Positions 44,091 through 55,876 of a stretch of DNA of 64,000 nucleotides are shown here, in pieces. The stretch's first letter is position 1. The number at the start of each line of letters is the position of its first letter. Source of the DNA: Chrysaora quinquecirrha. Its lineage: Eukaryota; Cnidaria; Scyphozoa; Semaeostomeae; Pelagiidae. Below the pieces are notes generated by a model that saw nothing but the letters and a program-made list of their open reading frames with translations, was not told the DNA's origin and searched no databases. The stretch is from assembly GCA_014526335.1 (NCBI GenBank), contig JACTAT010000016.1, forward strand, positions 2,670,440-2,734,439, read 5' to 3'. The translations under genes were made by a program, and so were the position numbers.

Positions 44091-44720
44091 ACTTTTAACA
44101 TTGCGAGAGAAACTGAGATACGAGTAAAGGAATATTATTGAGTTGTGAAGTTTGATGTTGTTTTTACAAATCCAACCATGTCTACTGTTACAATCATGTT
44201 AATCCGCTACTCGTCGTGTTCAAGTTTTCTGTCTGATATTGTTTGTTGTATGGCTTCTCTTCCGCCAATTGGTCTCTATTCATTCACATTTGTTGCTTGG
44301 AATAGTTTAATCTGGAACCATGGTCTGAGCAAAGACATTTCTTGTTGTTTCTTGTCCGTCTGATCGAAAAATTGACTGTTTGATCAATATTTTTTGGGGG
44401 TAAAAGGGGGGAAAATTGGAGTTATTGAAGTAGAAAATCAATGAAATAGGCCATATTCCTTGGAAGAAAGGGTCTTGTTCCAAATATTTTGTCCAAGATT
44501 GTAGTAACGAGCCTCGAATGGAATGCAAAAGTTTCACATTGATGCATGCTTTGATGCATACGCATGACTGACGAGCCTCTCTTTAGTCGCTGAGTCATAT
44601 CTTCTTCGTGCGTGACCAGAAATATTACGAATTCCTAATCATGTAATTCATCATTCAGGAAAGATGGCCAAGCAACCCCCTTTATCGAGAAAGGCCGGGC
44701 TGAAAATACAAATGGTCTGC

Positions 44721-46914
44721 GGCTATCTGTAAAACATGGAGTGTGGAATTATGGAGTGGAATGGTGGAGTGGAGTGGAGTGATATGGAATACCCTTATTT
44801 TAGGATGTTTTGCAATAAAAATACATCAAAATGCTCCTCGTAGTCTTCTGAACCTATTTAACTCATAATATTGCTAAAATCTGCTAACATTTTCATGAAA
44901 TTACCATCGCGATCAAGACAATTGAACCCAGACAGCTTCCAGACGCGAGTTTTTGGATGAAAAATCTGTAAAACATGGAGTGCTGGAGTGGAGTGGAATG
45001 GTCAACTGGAATGTGTAAATTAATGGACATATGTTGACAAAAATGTAACAAAATTTATATCAAAATCTTCCTCTTGGTCTTTTTAATTTAAATAACAGTA
45101 AACTTTATATTAATATTTTCAAAATAAACGTCTTTTCGAGTATGAAGAAAACCCTGCCTTCTGGCATTTTCCTTCTAACTTCAAGAATGCAGACAAAAGG
45201 TGAAAGTCGAGCCGCAGGGCAGACATGTCCCAATTATCTCATTAATGTAAATAAGAAGTCTTGCCAACATTTGTAGCGTTTTCGACGGGGGGTTCGTACA
45301 GGATCGTACAACAAAGGCTTACTCAAGTCGGAATGCTTTGAATATTTATATTGCATCACGATAATAATTGAAAACAATGACTTGCACATAAACTCGATCC
45401 CAGTGAAATGCAAATGCAAAAGAAATTGATGCAGGGAGTCGCTCTTGTGAGCCTCGGACTGAAATATCAAAGATTTTTTCAGTATTATAAAAATCTTTTT
45501 TTACCAGAAATACAGACTTATTACATGATCCCCAGTAACAGAATCAAAGCGAGACTAAAACCAAATTGAGATCGCTCAAAGGCCCCGTGGATTTGATGAG
45601 CAACAATCAGAAAAAATTTCTGAACCTCTTCACCCCTTTAGTCGGAACATCGAAACCATTTTATCCCAGTTTACCACACCACACGTTGATAGTTTTAATA
45701 GCTGACGTAACAACTGCAGCGAACAGTAGTCAGTGACTACAGGGCATCTTTGAACATACTGAGCGGTGGGGAAATTGTCCCACCAGGCCCTATTGGTTGC
45801 CCCACATCTGTCCTCTGATCCTTGAAATCATGGTTTTGCCCCACTAGTGATGGGCCCTTTTGACTTTGGAAGTATTAAACTTTGGAAAGATTAGTGCATG
45901 ATTATTTTAGCCACGGAAAGCCAACCAGAGCGACTCTAGACACAGAAAATTCCAAAATATTCTGTGGGAGAATGCCCCCGTATCCCCCACACGTGAGCTT
46001 GCCTTTGCACCTTTCCTTTGGCACAAGTGTCTCATGTCAGATTCACCTCATTGCCGGGAAATAACATCTCCTCCAGTCAAAAAAGTTGTTTGCAGGTCCT
46101 TAAAGTTACCAAATTACTCGAAATTACTAGAGCAATAGAGCATGAACCATCATTCGCTTCCTTGATATTGACCCCTGATGCTTATACAGACATATCTTTG
46201 TTCTCAGGGAATTGGGCCCTCCTGCTGATTTATTTGACCCACCACTAGTGAAATTTCCTTAAAAGATGCCCTGTCAGTGAAGGAAACGAGGACTACATTT
46301 TGCATTTTGCAGTATGAACATAAATATAATAGCAATGACAGTACCAAAACGTAAGGAAGATGGCAGTTTTGTAAGAAAACGAATTAAATAACGTAGTACT
46401 TATAGCCTTTTTAGGTTTGATTTAAGGGCCACTTACTACCACTATAAAAACATAAAAAACAGCAACGTACAGTGCATTAAAATATAGCTAAATGAAGCAC
46501 CATCGTAAATGAATAGTAGCCATTGAACTGTGAATTAAAAAGACGATTTCTACGTCAATCACAAAATGTGATCATAAGGTTGAAATCGCAATTCGCAGGA
46601 GAAAGAAGAGGTTGCTTCTCGAATTCGGGATAACTGTTTAGATGAGCAGAAAAAGCACTGCATTAAAGTCTGAATTCAATTATTTTCGCACCTGGAAGCT
46701 GTCTGGGTTCAATTGTCTTGATCGCGATGGTAATTTCATGAAAATGTTAGCAGATTTTAGCAATATTATGAGTTAAATAGGTTCAGAAGACTACGAGGAG
46801 CATTTTGATGTATTTTTTATTGCAAGACATCCTAAAATAAGCGTATTCCATATCACTCCACTCCACTCCACCATTCCACTCCATAATTCCACACTCCATG
46901 TTTTACGGATAGCC
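44721..46914. mobile_element. Foldback (MULE-like) element with 10-bp TSD
   Basis: 2194 bp. Left end GGCTATCTGTAAAACATGG, right end its complement with one change, arms about 220 bp long and containing tracts of GGAGTGGAGTGGAGTG and CTCGTAGTCTTCTGAACC. Perfect 10-bp target-site duplication AATGGTCTGC at 44711-44720 and 46915-46924. Terminal GGCTATC is shared with the element at 14496-17756. Long inverted repeats plus a 9-10 bp TSD fit non-autonomous Mutator-like elements. No transposase. Confidence 0.88.
45739..46274. mobile_element. hAT-like MITE nested in the foldback element
   Basis: Ends ACAGGGCATCTTT and AAAGATGCCCTGT; flanked by CAGTGACT on the left and CAGTGAAG on the right, an imperfect 8-bp duplication. 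536 bp, no coding capacity. GACCCACCACTAGTG inside resembles, inverted, sequence near 25980. Confidence 0.55.
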
Positions 46915-47313
46915 AATGGTCTGCAACTGAGTTACTCAGTCACTGAATCTTATGCTGTTTACCATCTGATGATAATTGCCATTTCAATGCCAACAGCTCA
47001 TATTTTCAGAGTTGATGATCAATTAGTGGTTTGCCTTGTGTTACGCGTTTTGAGCGTTCCTATATATGTATGTTGTTTGGTATGTCTATCTTTTCTGCGT
47101 TCCCCCACGCCTCACTACAATATTGTACGAAGATTTCGAAGAATTCTTCGTAAATAAAAAGATTCTTTGATTGGTGCTTACAAGAAGGCAGGGAATTCTA
47201 TGTGAATGACTAAATTTCAAACTAACCTCTATTTTGTTCACTAAATGTTCTAAATCAACCCTAGAGATTTCAATACATAGCCACGCTATCGCAATGTCCG
47301 AAGGACAACAATC

Positions 47314-47520
47314 ACCATCATCATCATCGTCATCATCATCATTATCATCATCAGCATCATCATCATCACCACCACCATCAAAGGATCATCATCATCATCA
47401 TCATCACCAACATCATCATCAAAACATCATCATCATCATCTTCATCCGCACAACAATCATCATTATGTCATTCTCAATATTATCACCAATATCGTCATCA
47501 TCATCATCATTATCAGGATC
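47314..47520. repeat. ATC/CAT trinucleotide microsatellite
   Basis: Long imperfect runs of TCA/CAT triplets. Ser/His-rich frames across it are artefacts. Confidence 0.9.
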
Positions 47521-47762
47521 ATGATTGATAACCATTATGATAAGAGCGACTAAAATTGTTTGTCCATGTTGCCACTCTCTCTAATCAAATTTTTGATGAA
47601 CCCCTGCGTTCTGTCACTTTCCTAATTCGAATAATATTTGGAAAGACAGCCAACCGAAAATATGGTATTTTGAGGGCAAGCGAGTCATAACTGATTTTAC
47701 AAAATTTGATCAATAAGTTACTCTGATTTTCCCTCAGTAATATCCAACTAAAATATCTAATT

Positions 47763-48200
47763 ATGCAAAAGGCAGTTCGAGAATCCTCTCGACAACAACT
47801 GACTCACATCTCTGTGAATATTATGGACAAATTTGATGAGGTCCTGGGTACAAGAAGTTTGCTCCAGTTGGGAAAGGTTAAAGAAGCTATAGGTGAGCGA
47901 GCAGTAATCGACGACAATGGTGGCAGTAATGACCAGATGCCTGAATCAGTAGCCGCGTAGAATGCGCAGCCAAGGAGAAAGAAGGAAAAGAAGCCAACGA
48001 AGCTCACTGCAACAACACATCTTGTAGAATGCATGCAACAGATGCAGCAGAAACAAGATGAGACTGTAGGCAAAATCTTGCAAGGAATGGAGAGAATTAA
48101 AGGTAGTAGCCGTAAACACCTCTGAGGTCCTCTTGCAAGTGGCTGAAATGTTTTTGAAAGGCAAACGCAAGAAAAAAGCCGTGAAGATTCTAGCGAGATT
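47763..48200 (+). pseudogene. Possible remnant of a coiled-coil accessory protein
   Basis: Plus-strand frames read KFDEVLGTRSLLQLGKVKEA, and after a stop near 47960, KKEKKPTKLTATTHLVECMQ and QKQDETVGKILQGMERIK. The helix-rich, basic C-terminus resembles the tails of Myb/MADF partner proteins encoded beside PIF/Harbinger transposases, and a PIF transposase remnant lies at 49543-51250. The likeness is weak and the frame is broken. Confidence 0.25.
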
Positions 48201-48756
48201 GATTAAAGTCATATACTATGAGTATATTTATTTCAAGCTAGATTAGCATTCTGTTTTTAGAAAGCTATAGCAGTGTCTCAAAATAAAATAAATGGAAATG
48301 AATGAATGAATTCTCTTTATTCATTGTCAAGGTTATTTTCGTAGGAAAAATTGAACTGCATCGAATTTTTTTTTGTCTCCTTTATTCTACCTCTTTTCTT
48401 CTGAGAGAGAACCACCACAGAAAAACAAAGGCATTTGTAAACTGGCATCAGCAAATCAAATAGAACCATACTAAGAAGGTCCTGGTCATCTCTGCCGTCC
48501 TATTCTGTGATTACTTTATATTTTACTCTTCATTCAGTGCCAAATAAATGGGGGGATGCATATTAATTTGTCGCAAAATTTCCCATCCCCGGCCTCATAT
48601 AGGACTTCCCCGTTATTTAATTTTTTAGATTTTCCATCTCACAAGAAATTTTCTTGTCTAGAAGGTCCTGGTCACAGACTTATTCTTCGTTTCCACGCAA
48701 GGTACCCTTATAAAAATGCCTACCCCGTCGGATTATAACGACCCACCGTTAATTAA

Positions 48757-48893
48757 ATTTACGAATTACTTTTTATTTCACGAGTTAGGAGTTACGAGTT
48801 ATTTTTAATTTACGAATTACTTTTTATTCCACAAGTTACGAGTTACGAGTTAATTTTATTTTACGAGTTGCTTTTGATTTCACGAATTATGAG
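48757..48893. repeat. Short tandem repeat of an ACGAGTTAC-type unit
   Basis: Repeats of TTTACGAATTACTTTT alternating with CACGAGTTACGAGTT, about 137 bp, directly before a hAT-like MITE. Confidence 0.75.
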
Positions 48894-48913
48894 TTCTTTG
48901 CCTACATTGAACT

Positions 48914-49352
48914 CAGGGCCGTCGCTATGGGGGGGTGTGGGGGTGTGACACCCCCCCCCGGGCAAGTCTTCTGTCGGCAAATTTGAGAAGAACGGGATCA
49001 ACTTATACAGTGTATACAAGAATCAAACTGGCAAATGATTACAATGTTGTTGTTCAACAGCTGAAAAGGTTGTGTTTCACGGCATTTTAGAGTTCAAAGT
49101 TCCAAAATTTTTCCGGGGGAGTATGCCCCCGGACCCCTCTTGCATGTGGGTCCCCCATTTCTATATGATGTTCTATGATTCAAGCATAATATTCCTGGCC
49201 TGACGGTTGTGTGCAAAGCATGGGAAACAAAAAGAAATTCGTCAAGGAAAGAGCAACAGCCAAGCCACACCCATCTCTAAAAGGCCACGCCCATTTTGTC
49301 GGCAAAATGCCGAGCTACACCCCCCGGTCGTTGAGTCCTAGCGACGGCCCTG
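48914..49352. mobile_element. hAT-like MITE, 8-bp TSD ATTGAACT
   Basis: 439 bp with termini CAGGGCCGTCGCTA and TAGCGACGGCCCTG, flanked by perfect ATTGAACT at 48906-48913 and 49353-49360. The subterminal TTCCGGGGGAGTATGCCCCC motif is also present in the hAT-like elements at 28452 and 35863, so the families are related. Confidence 0.9.
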
Positions 49353-49542
49353 ATTGAACTACACTACTTACTTTGAACTTTAGTTTCTCACTTACATGCA
49401 AGAATTAGCACAGGAGTCGCGAGGCGTTGCAAAGCAATGCACTCAAAATATATATCCTGTTATCCTGTTGCAACAATGACAAAAATGTAATTCAAAGACA
49501 AAAAAGATCTGAAAAATAGTGTAAAATGTCAATGTGCGATGC

Positions 49543-51250
49543 TTATTCTCCCTCGAAGTTGCAAATAAAATTGCAAAAGAAGGAGCATATCTCTTCTCCA
49601 GACCCCGAAGATTTCTCACTTTCATTTCCACTGTTGTTGCCGTTGTAAGGGTCAGGCATCTCAAAGACGTGCCCATTCTGCTCGTGGCAAAAGTTATGCA
49701 AGATACAACAGGCTACAACGATATCAGCAACATACGAAGGCTCTAGACAAAGCAATAATCGCAACCGTCCCTTTAAAACGCCGAAAGCTCTCTAAATAGA
49801 AACTCGTGCTTGTGATAGAGACAGATTAAAGAAACATTTATCCTGATCCATACTTGTATCATGTGTGTACGGTTTAATCAGCCAATCACTTTAGGGATAT
49901 GCTGAAATGGGAGAAATGGCCCCATGGCTACTGTATTTGTAAATCTAATAACAGGTGATTGAAGAATATATCCATCGCAGGCTGCTTTATAAAACCCATG
50001 TGTTTCATAGAACACGGCCGTCGTGCACAGAATCAGGGAAACTAACAGCGACATTCAAGAATTTCAAATTAATTCCCAACGCACTCAGGGGTGGCGCCAG
50101 GTGGGGGCTAGGGGGGCTACAGCCCCCTTGTCGGGGAACTCTAGCCCCTCATCGGGGAAAATCCTACCGTTGTCGGGGAAGTGCCGATGGGTGACTTCTT
50201 TTTGTCACTTTGACTCCTTTTCCGGTTGTTGATTAAGTTGATGAAATCTGAGGGGAGATTCGGCACTAGGAATCTTACTATTATGCATGGAATATCTAAC
50301 ATCGCTCAGCCCAATATAACATCGATCTCCTAACTTTCTTGACGAGAAATAGTAATAGCCTTTGCAGACCTTTTTCATGTTGAAAAAGGCGCCCTCTACC
50401 GTGAACTTGAAATTTTAATAACCAACCAAAAAATCGGCAATCATCAATTTATGGAAACGCCAAAATTTACTTCAATGCGACATTGCGACAGTTAGTTGCA
50501 CTACGATATTTAGCGTTTCGTGTGCGAAATGAGTGATTATATTAGGAAATTATGCCCCTAGATGCTTGGAAATCGCATGTAAGCGAATCCAGAATTCAAA
50601 TTTTTCTTGGGGAGCACCCCAGGCCCCCCTCTGTGGCTGCGCGCCGTCAGCGTTCGCTGAATCGGCCTTCAGCCAACTTATCGGCCAACTTGCCCCTGGA
50701 ATGGGAAGCAGAATTAATCTGGAAATGGTTGTCAATAGATTCAAAGCTATGCACCGTTGTGAACCAATGAAGACCAATACGACCTGAAGATAAGGAATCT
50801 GGTCAAGCATAGATAAGAGTACTGTTACGTTATACATTAAGCCCCCTCGTCGGGGAGACTAGCCACCTTTTCGGGCAAAACCTAGCGCCACCCCTGAACG
50901 CACTCCCCTTGAACCCAAATGCTATGACGTTGTTTTCTATCGCTTTCTTCTGGGGCCTTAATATGGATTTGATGTGTGCCATCAATTGCACCGAACACAT
51001 TTGGCAATGGGGACAAAGCTCAAATGAGGCTATATACATTTACAACATTGTTCTGCAGACTGGGGCCACATTATAAATCGATGCCGTAAATGGACTAATG
51101 CATCAGCAGGCCTTTAGTAATATACCCTACAACGTTCTGTGCACGACGGCCGTGTTTTACCAAACAGGTAGACACACCAAATGTTTGACCCACAGACCTG
51201 TATGATTCTCCATTCGCCAATCACCTAATTTCTGCTAATAATCAGGATCA
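49543..51250 (-). pseudogene. Decayed PIF/Harbinger transposase split by a MITE
   Basis: Minus-strand pieces in order: NGESYRSVGQTFGVST (helix-turn-helix, about 51215-51165); PNVFGAIDGTH with the first catalytic Asp (about 50990-50960); then, beyond the MITE at 50086-50896, LKFLNVAVSFPDSVHDGRVL with the usual SVHD motif, SDWLIKPYTHDTSM, and finally AFGVLKGRLRLLLCLEPSYV and ADIVVACCILHNFCHEQNGH (about 49810-49660). This is the HARBI1-type DDE transposase order. Several stops and frameshifts (for example near 50010 and 49800) make it inactive. DDE transposases of this kind cut and paste DNA at 3-bp targets. Confidence 0.75.
50086..50896. mobile_element. hAT-like MITE inside the PIF pseudogene, 8-bp TSD AACGCACT
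   Basis: 811 bp, ends CAGGGGTGGCGCCAGG and CCTAGCGCCACCCCTG, flanked by perfect AACGCACT at 50078-50085 and 50897-50904. Removing it rejoins the transposase remnant. The CCCCTTGTCGGGGA-type motif recurs at both subterminal ends. Confidence 0.9.
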
Positions 51251-52129
51251 AGATCTTTATTTGTATTCAAGTCAGCAGCAAAATAAACATCTAATTCGTT
51301 GTACTGACGATGAAAGGAAAATGCCTGTCTATCAGAATATAGTTGCATAAAGATAATGCCTCTTGTTGCTTATGTAAATTTGATAGCTGAACATACACAG
51401 ATAAAAGCAACACCATTCTTTGCATTCTACGCTGGCGGCTTTGCTCAAGCAAACAGAATATGGTCATAATGGTCAAGCAAGGCATTAAAAACTCTTTATC
51501 GAACATCTTGCTATACTTATGCGGCCAGTTTCATCTTTACTAGAATTTATGGATAGCAGAAAATGCAAGAAAGATCTTGTCTTATTTTTAAGTTGTTAAA
51601 AACTGGCAAAATTGCTGATGTCAGCATTTTTTGAAAAATCATAAAGATTTCAAAAATCGCAAAAAAATTTACAAAATCACAAATGAAGCATGCAGTGATT
51701 TGTGCGAGGCATACAGTCACTTGCGAGAAATTTTCTATTGTTGCTGCACATGTCATTTTTCAGAAAAATCATCATTTATAATCTCGTTGACCGCCGTTAT
51801 GGATTGCTAAAATCATATTTTCCAAAAGTGAGATTGGCTAAATTGGGAAAGTGAACTATTTAATTGGTGCTTATTCGAGAGGGCTCTTAGTTTTGAAACA
51901 ACGCATGCAAAGCAACAAATGGTATTGTTAGAAGCTGTTGACTGTGCCTACTGAAAAAGCAAATTTACGACCTAATGCAGGCGCACCATACCAAAGCCGT
52001 CTACATACATCGCAAAATGGTGCCAATAGCGCTACACGTTCTTTATATAAGGAATCTTTAAAAACAAATGGATTCTTTTTCAAAGTTTGATTGGAAATAC
52101 GTTGTTACATATATATATATATATCCGAG

Positions 52130-52580
52130 AACAGATTTAAAATGCCCAAAAAAAGAATGGCCCGGAAATTCCAACCCAAAAAATAGAATGACCCAAAATT
52201 GAAAACAAAAATAATAGAATGACCACGATCTTTGGAATGACTCGAGATGCAAACTGGTAAAAATTGGTTCTAAGAATTTTTAGTTATCATACTATATTTA
52301 TACTGTATCATATATCTGATACATTGGTGTGGCTGACTCTCAGTCTGCCAGCTGCTTCATGGCTTGACTTGGGATAGTCATTTTCAGCTGAGTTCATTAT
52401 TGGAGGATTTTAAGAGCTTCTTCACTACTGAGGAGGACCCAGAAAATAGATGGAGAATTTGTCCGACCCAGCAAAGTAACAGAAATTTCGCGAAACCCAG
52501 AAAAATAGCTCAAAACTTTGCCAACCCAGAAAAATTGGATTTGGCCAAATTTTAAACCCAAAGAATAGGACGAGCACAAC
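52130..52580. repeat. Degenerate repeats of an AACCCAAAAAATAG motif
   Basis: Two clusters (about 52140-52230 and 52435-52575) of variants of ACCCAAAAAATAGAATGACC and AACCCAGAAAAATAG. No termini or frame; otherwise 51260-53400 shows nothing recognisable. Confidence 0.4.
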
Positions 52581-53413
52581 TGTCTGCATTCTGACATATG
52601 CCCCTCCCTAGGCGTTGATTCCGGTTCTCAGTGGTGACTCGTTTAGCGATGTAAATAGTTTATTTCTTTTGATTGCCTATTTTGTCCATCGTGCCTATTT
52701 TGGAATCTACGTTACAACTGATAAAAGCAAGCAATAACTAGAATGGAATGACAAGTTGTATAAAAACGTATAGAACACAATAGAAATTTTGGAACAAGTA
52801 TTTTTGCTATTTACATTAAATTTTGATCGTCTTTTATTCGCGGGGGCTTTGAAAGACCCGTCAACCATCCAAAAACGACCCATATTTTGAAAAGATTTTG
52901 GTCATAATAGTTTTAATGGTTTCTTCTTTAACTTAAGACATTCTCTGAACGTGCACAGTGAATGTACGTGCACGAGACAATCATTTACTGGATTTTTTAC
53001 GTATTATCTAAAAGGAAGTAATTTCAACAGTTTGAGATACCCGTTTGAAAGCTGCCGCATCTTTGTATTTTTGCTTGAACTATGACATCAGTGTGAACGA
53101 ATGTTTGTTTGTTGGCTGTCAATGGGTTTTTGAACATACCTAACGTGCAATTGTGCAACAAACTTCGAATTAATGTGTTGTTTTATAAATAATCATATGA
53201 AGCTTTAGCTCAAATACTTTTTGACTGAAGTAAAGAAGAATGCCAATAGAATGAGTTGAAAATTTCCCGTCACGCACAGGGCAGTGGAAGTACTGCTGCA
53301 TTTTGGTTGAGTCTGGAAAAAGAAATAGACAAGTTTTAGATTTCTTATCATAAATGCATTTATAATGATTGAAGAGTTACTCGGCGATTTCATTGAGCTC
53401 TATAGCTTAATGG

Positions 53414-54198
53414 CACGCTAGCGAATCTATAATCACTACTGTGGTGGATAATCACTACTGTGGTGGTACTATTTGCGTACTGTGGTGGTAGTTTCTGCGT
53501 ACTGTGGTGGATAATCACTACTTGTGGTGGTTTACTATGCTTGCGGTGGTGGTAGTTTTGGCTTACTGTGGTGGATAATCACTACTTGTGGTGGTTTACT
53601 ATGCTTGCGGTGGTGGCAGTTTTGGCTTACTGTGGTGGATAATCACTACTTGTGGTGGTTTACTATGCTTGCGGTGGTGGCAGTTTTGGCGTACTGTGGT
53701 GGATAATCACTACTTGTGGTGGTTTACTATGCTTGCGGTGGTGGCAGTTTTGGCGCACTGTGGTGGATTTTGTGGTTTTTTCTTGCTTGATCTATAGAGT
53801 TTTGCTATGATTTCGTATTCACCACATAAAGCATTATAACCCACCACAAGTAGTGATAATCCACCACAGTACGCAAAAACTACCACCACAGTACGCAAAT
53901 AATACCACCACAGTAGTGATTATCCACCACAGTACTCCAAAACTGCCACCACTGCAAGCATAGTAAACCACCACAAGTAGTGATTATCCACCACAGTAAG
54001 CCAAAACTGCCACCACAGCACGCATAGTAAACCACCACAAGTAGTGATTATCCACCACAGTACCACCGCAAGCATAGTAAACCACCACAAGTAGTGATTA
54101 TCCACCACAGTACGCAGAAACTACCACCACAGTACGCAAATAGTACCACCACAGTAGTGATTATCCACCACAGTAGTGATTATAGATTCGCTAGCGTG
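53414..54198. mobile_element. Foldback element made of CTGTGGTGG repeats
   Basis: 785 bp starting CACGCTAGCGAATCTATAAT and ending with the complement at 54198. The left half is a tandem array of ~64-bp units built on ACTGTGGTGGATAATCACTA, the right half its inverted copy, with a ~60-bp centre. Trp/Gly-rich open frames across it are artefacts. No clear TSD. Confidence 0.8.
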
Positions 54199-54344
54199 GG
54201 GCCGCGGCCGGCGATTTCAAAACACCACTTCGACTAACCGCGGCCTCTGTTTCCAACGGGGCCTGGGCCGAGTTTTGGGGTGAAAGAATTTCTCGACTTC
54301 TGTTATCGCAACAAGGAAAGCTTCGGATCTCTATCAAACAGTAA

Positions 54345-55690
54345 TCTTTTAAAGACGTCATTTTAGGTTAGCCAAGGAAATAATAATACTATAGACATCA
54401 AAATGGCAAACTAACCTCATTTTTAGAAACTAATATTTCACTCCGCCATTAACGGGGAGCATCATCAGAGTGAAGGATTCGGTTTTCTCCATTCGTTAAA
54501 AGTTCGATCGATGCTTCGCGTTCGTCGTATTCGTCGTAACGGCCTTCTATTGAATTAGATTGACAGTTCCAAAAATTATTCCATCTATTGTTTTTCGGCT
54601 CTTTCCTCCTCCAGTCATAGAAAAATGATCTCCACGAATTAGATTTCACAAAATTCCCGGCATCTCGATTTACACCATCGGCATCAAGTGGACCAACTTT
54701 CATGCATTGTATTTCAAGGGACTCTCTAACCTTTCTTGTATAAAAATCGCTTTCTATACTTAAAGTTGCTGCCGACAACCAATTAAACTGTCCATGGCAA
54801 ACTTTTGAATGTTCCGTTGCTCCAGAAGACGACCAGTTTCCTCTCATAGCTTGTTGTTGATGCTCCAAGCATCTGGTCAGGATCTTTTTCTTTGTTTCTC
54901 CAACATAAGATTTCCCACAAGTGCAATCAAGCTTGTATACCCCGGGATGACTGTTCGGCAGTAGTTTATCTTTATGATCACATAGAATGGCTTTAAGATT
55001 TGAACCTGAAGTAAACACAGTCTTAATTCCAGCCTGTTTAAAAATGCGCTTAAGCTTTGGACCTAATACAGGGACCCACGGAAGTTTTACAACCTTTGGT
55101 TTTTTGCAACTGCATTCTGATCTTGACTCTGATCTGGTCTCAATTCAGGTGGTTTGTAACTTTCAGCTATAGATTTTAGTTTATCAATGTCATGTCCGTT
55201 TTCAACAAAAACTTCTGTGAGGAACTCAATTTCTTCATCGAAACGACCTGGTGAACAAATTCTCCATGCTCTGGCTAGGAACCCTTTGAATACACCTTCA
55301 ATTATTTTCGGATTTATGTTACTTACTGTTTGGTTTGATTTGTACGTTTGTTATCGCATCTTTTCGGTATACACCAATATCATAATCGCCTTTTAAATTG
55401 TTTGTGAGTTTCATGTCAAGAAAAGCAAGAGATTTGTTATTATCTTCATTTTCGATTGTAAATTGAATTTTCTCATCTTGTGAATTTAATATATCCAGGA
55501 AACTAAAAAATACGACGAACACGACGAATACGAATACGAATACGAATACGACGAACGCGAAGCATCATTCGAACTTTTAACGAATGGAGAAAACCGAATC
55601 CTTCACTCTGATGATGCTCCCCGTTAATGGCGGAGTGAAATATTAGTTTCTAAAAATGAGGTTAGTTTGCCATTTTGATGTCTATAGTAT
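54345..55690 (-). mobile_element. Penelope-like element, truncated, 13-bp TSD, inside ISL2EU
   Basis: The 1346-bp insert is flanked by perfect TATCAAACAGTAA (54332-54344 and 55691-55703). Its ends are inverted copies of about 190 bp (ATACTATAGACATCAAAATG through CTCTGATGATGCTCC), and the left end alone carries about 40 extra bases, the asymmetric tail typical of Penelope-like elements. Between the repeats are the end of the RT and the GIY-YIG endonuclease. Confidence 0.88.
54449..55522 (-). pseudogene. Penelope RT C-terminus and GIY-YIG endonuclease
   Basis: From 55522 the minus strand reads IQFTIENEDNNKSLAFLDMK and YDIGVYRKDAITNVQIKPNS, the conserved stretch after the YxDD box of Penelope RT. 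A frame change near 55319 follows, then residues akin to EGVFKGFLARAWRICSPG. From 55018 an intact 189-codon frame holds the endonuclease: GVYKLDCTCGKSYVGETKKK and LTRCLEHQQQ, with SKVCHGQFNW and ESLEIQCMK further on. GIY-YIG enzymes nick the target for integration. The RT catalytic core is absent, so the copy is dead. Confidence 0.85.
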
Positions 55691-55876
55691 TATCAAACAG
55701 TAAATATTTTATCACTGATATTTTCAATTAAGTTAAATTTTTGTGGCTTGTTATCCTCGGAACAGCTTTCTTTAAAGCTTTTATAAGTACTTGGCTCTGG
55801 CAAGTCACAAATATTATTGTCATCTTGCCATTCTTGGTCTGGCATTTATTGTTAGACCTGGTCTGTGTAAAAAAAT

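Noticed and set aside
43332..44141. 269-codon Ser/Pro/Phe-rich open frame
   Set aside because: It coincides with a C/T minisatellite and only reflects the repeat unit; no start context or homologous part.
47234..47524. Ser/His-rich 96-codon frame
   Set aside because: Produced by an ATC/CAT microsatellite.
53524..54108. Trp/Gly-rich frames on both strands
   Set aside because: They are translations of the CTGTGGTGG tandem array in a foldback element.
54198..54222. Target-site duplication for the ISL2EU element
   Set aside because: The bases next to the two ends do not match (AA and AT), so no TSD is claimed.
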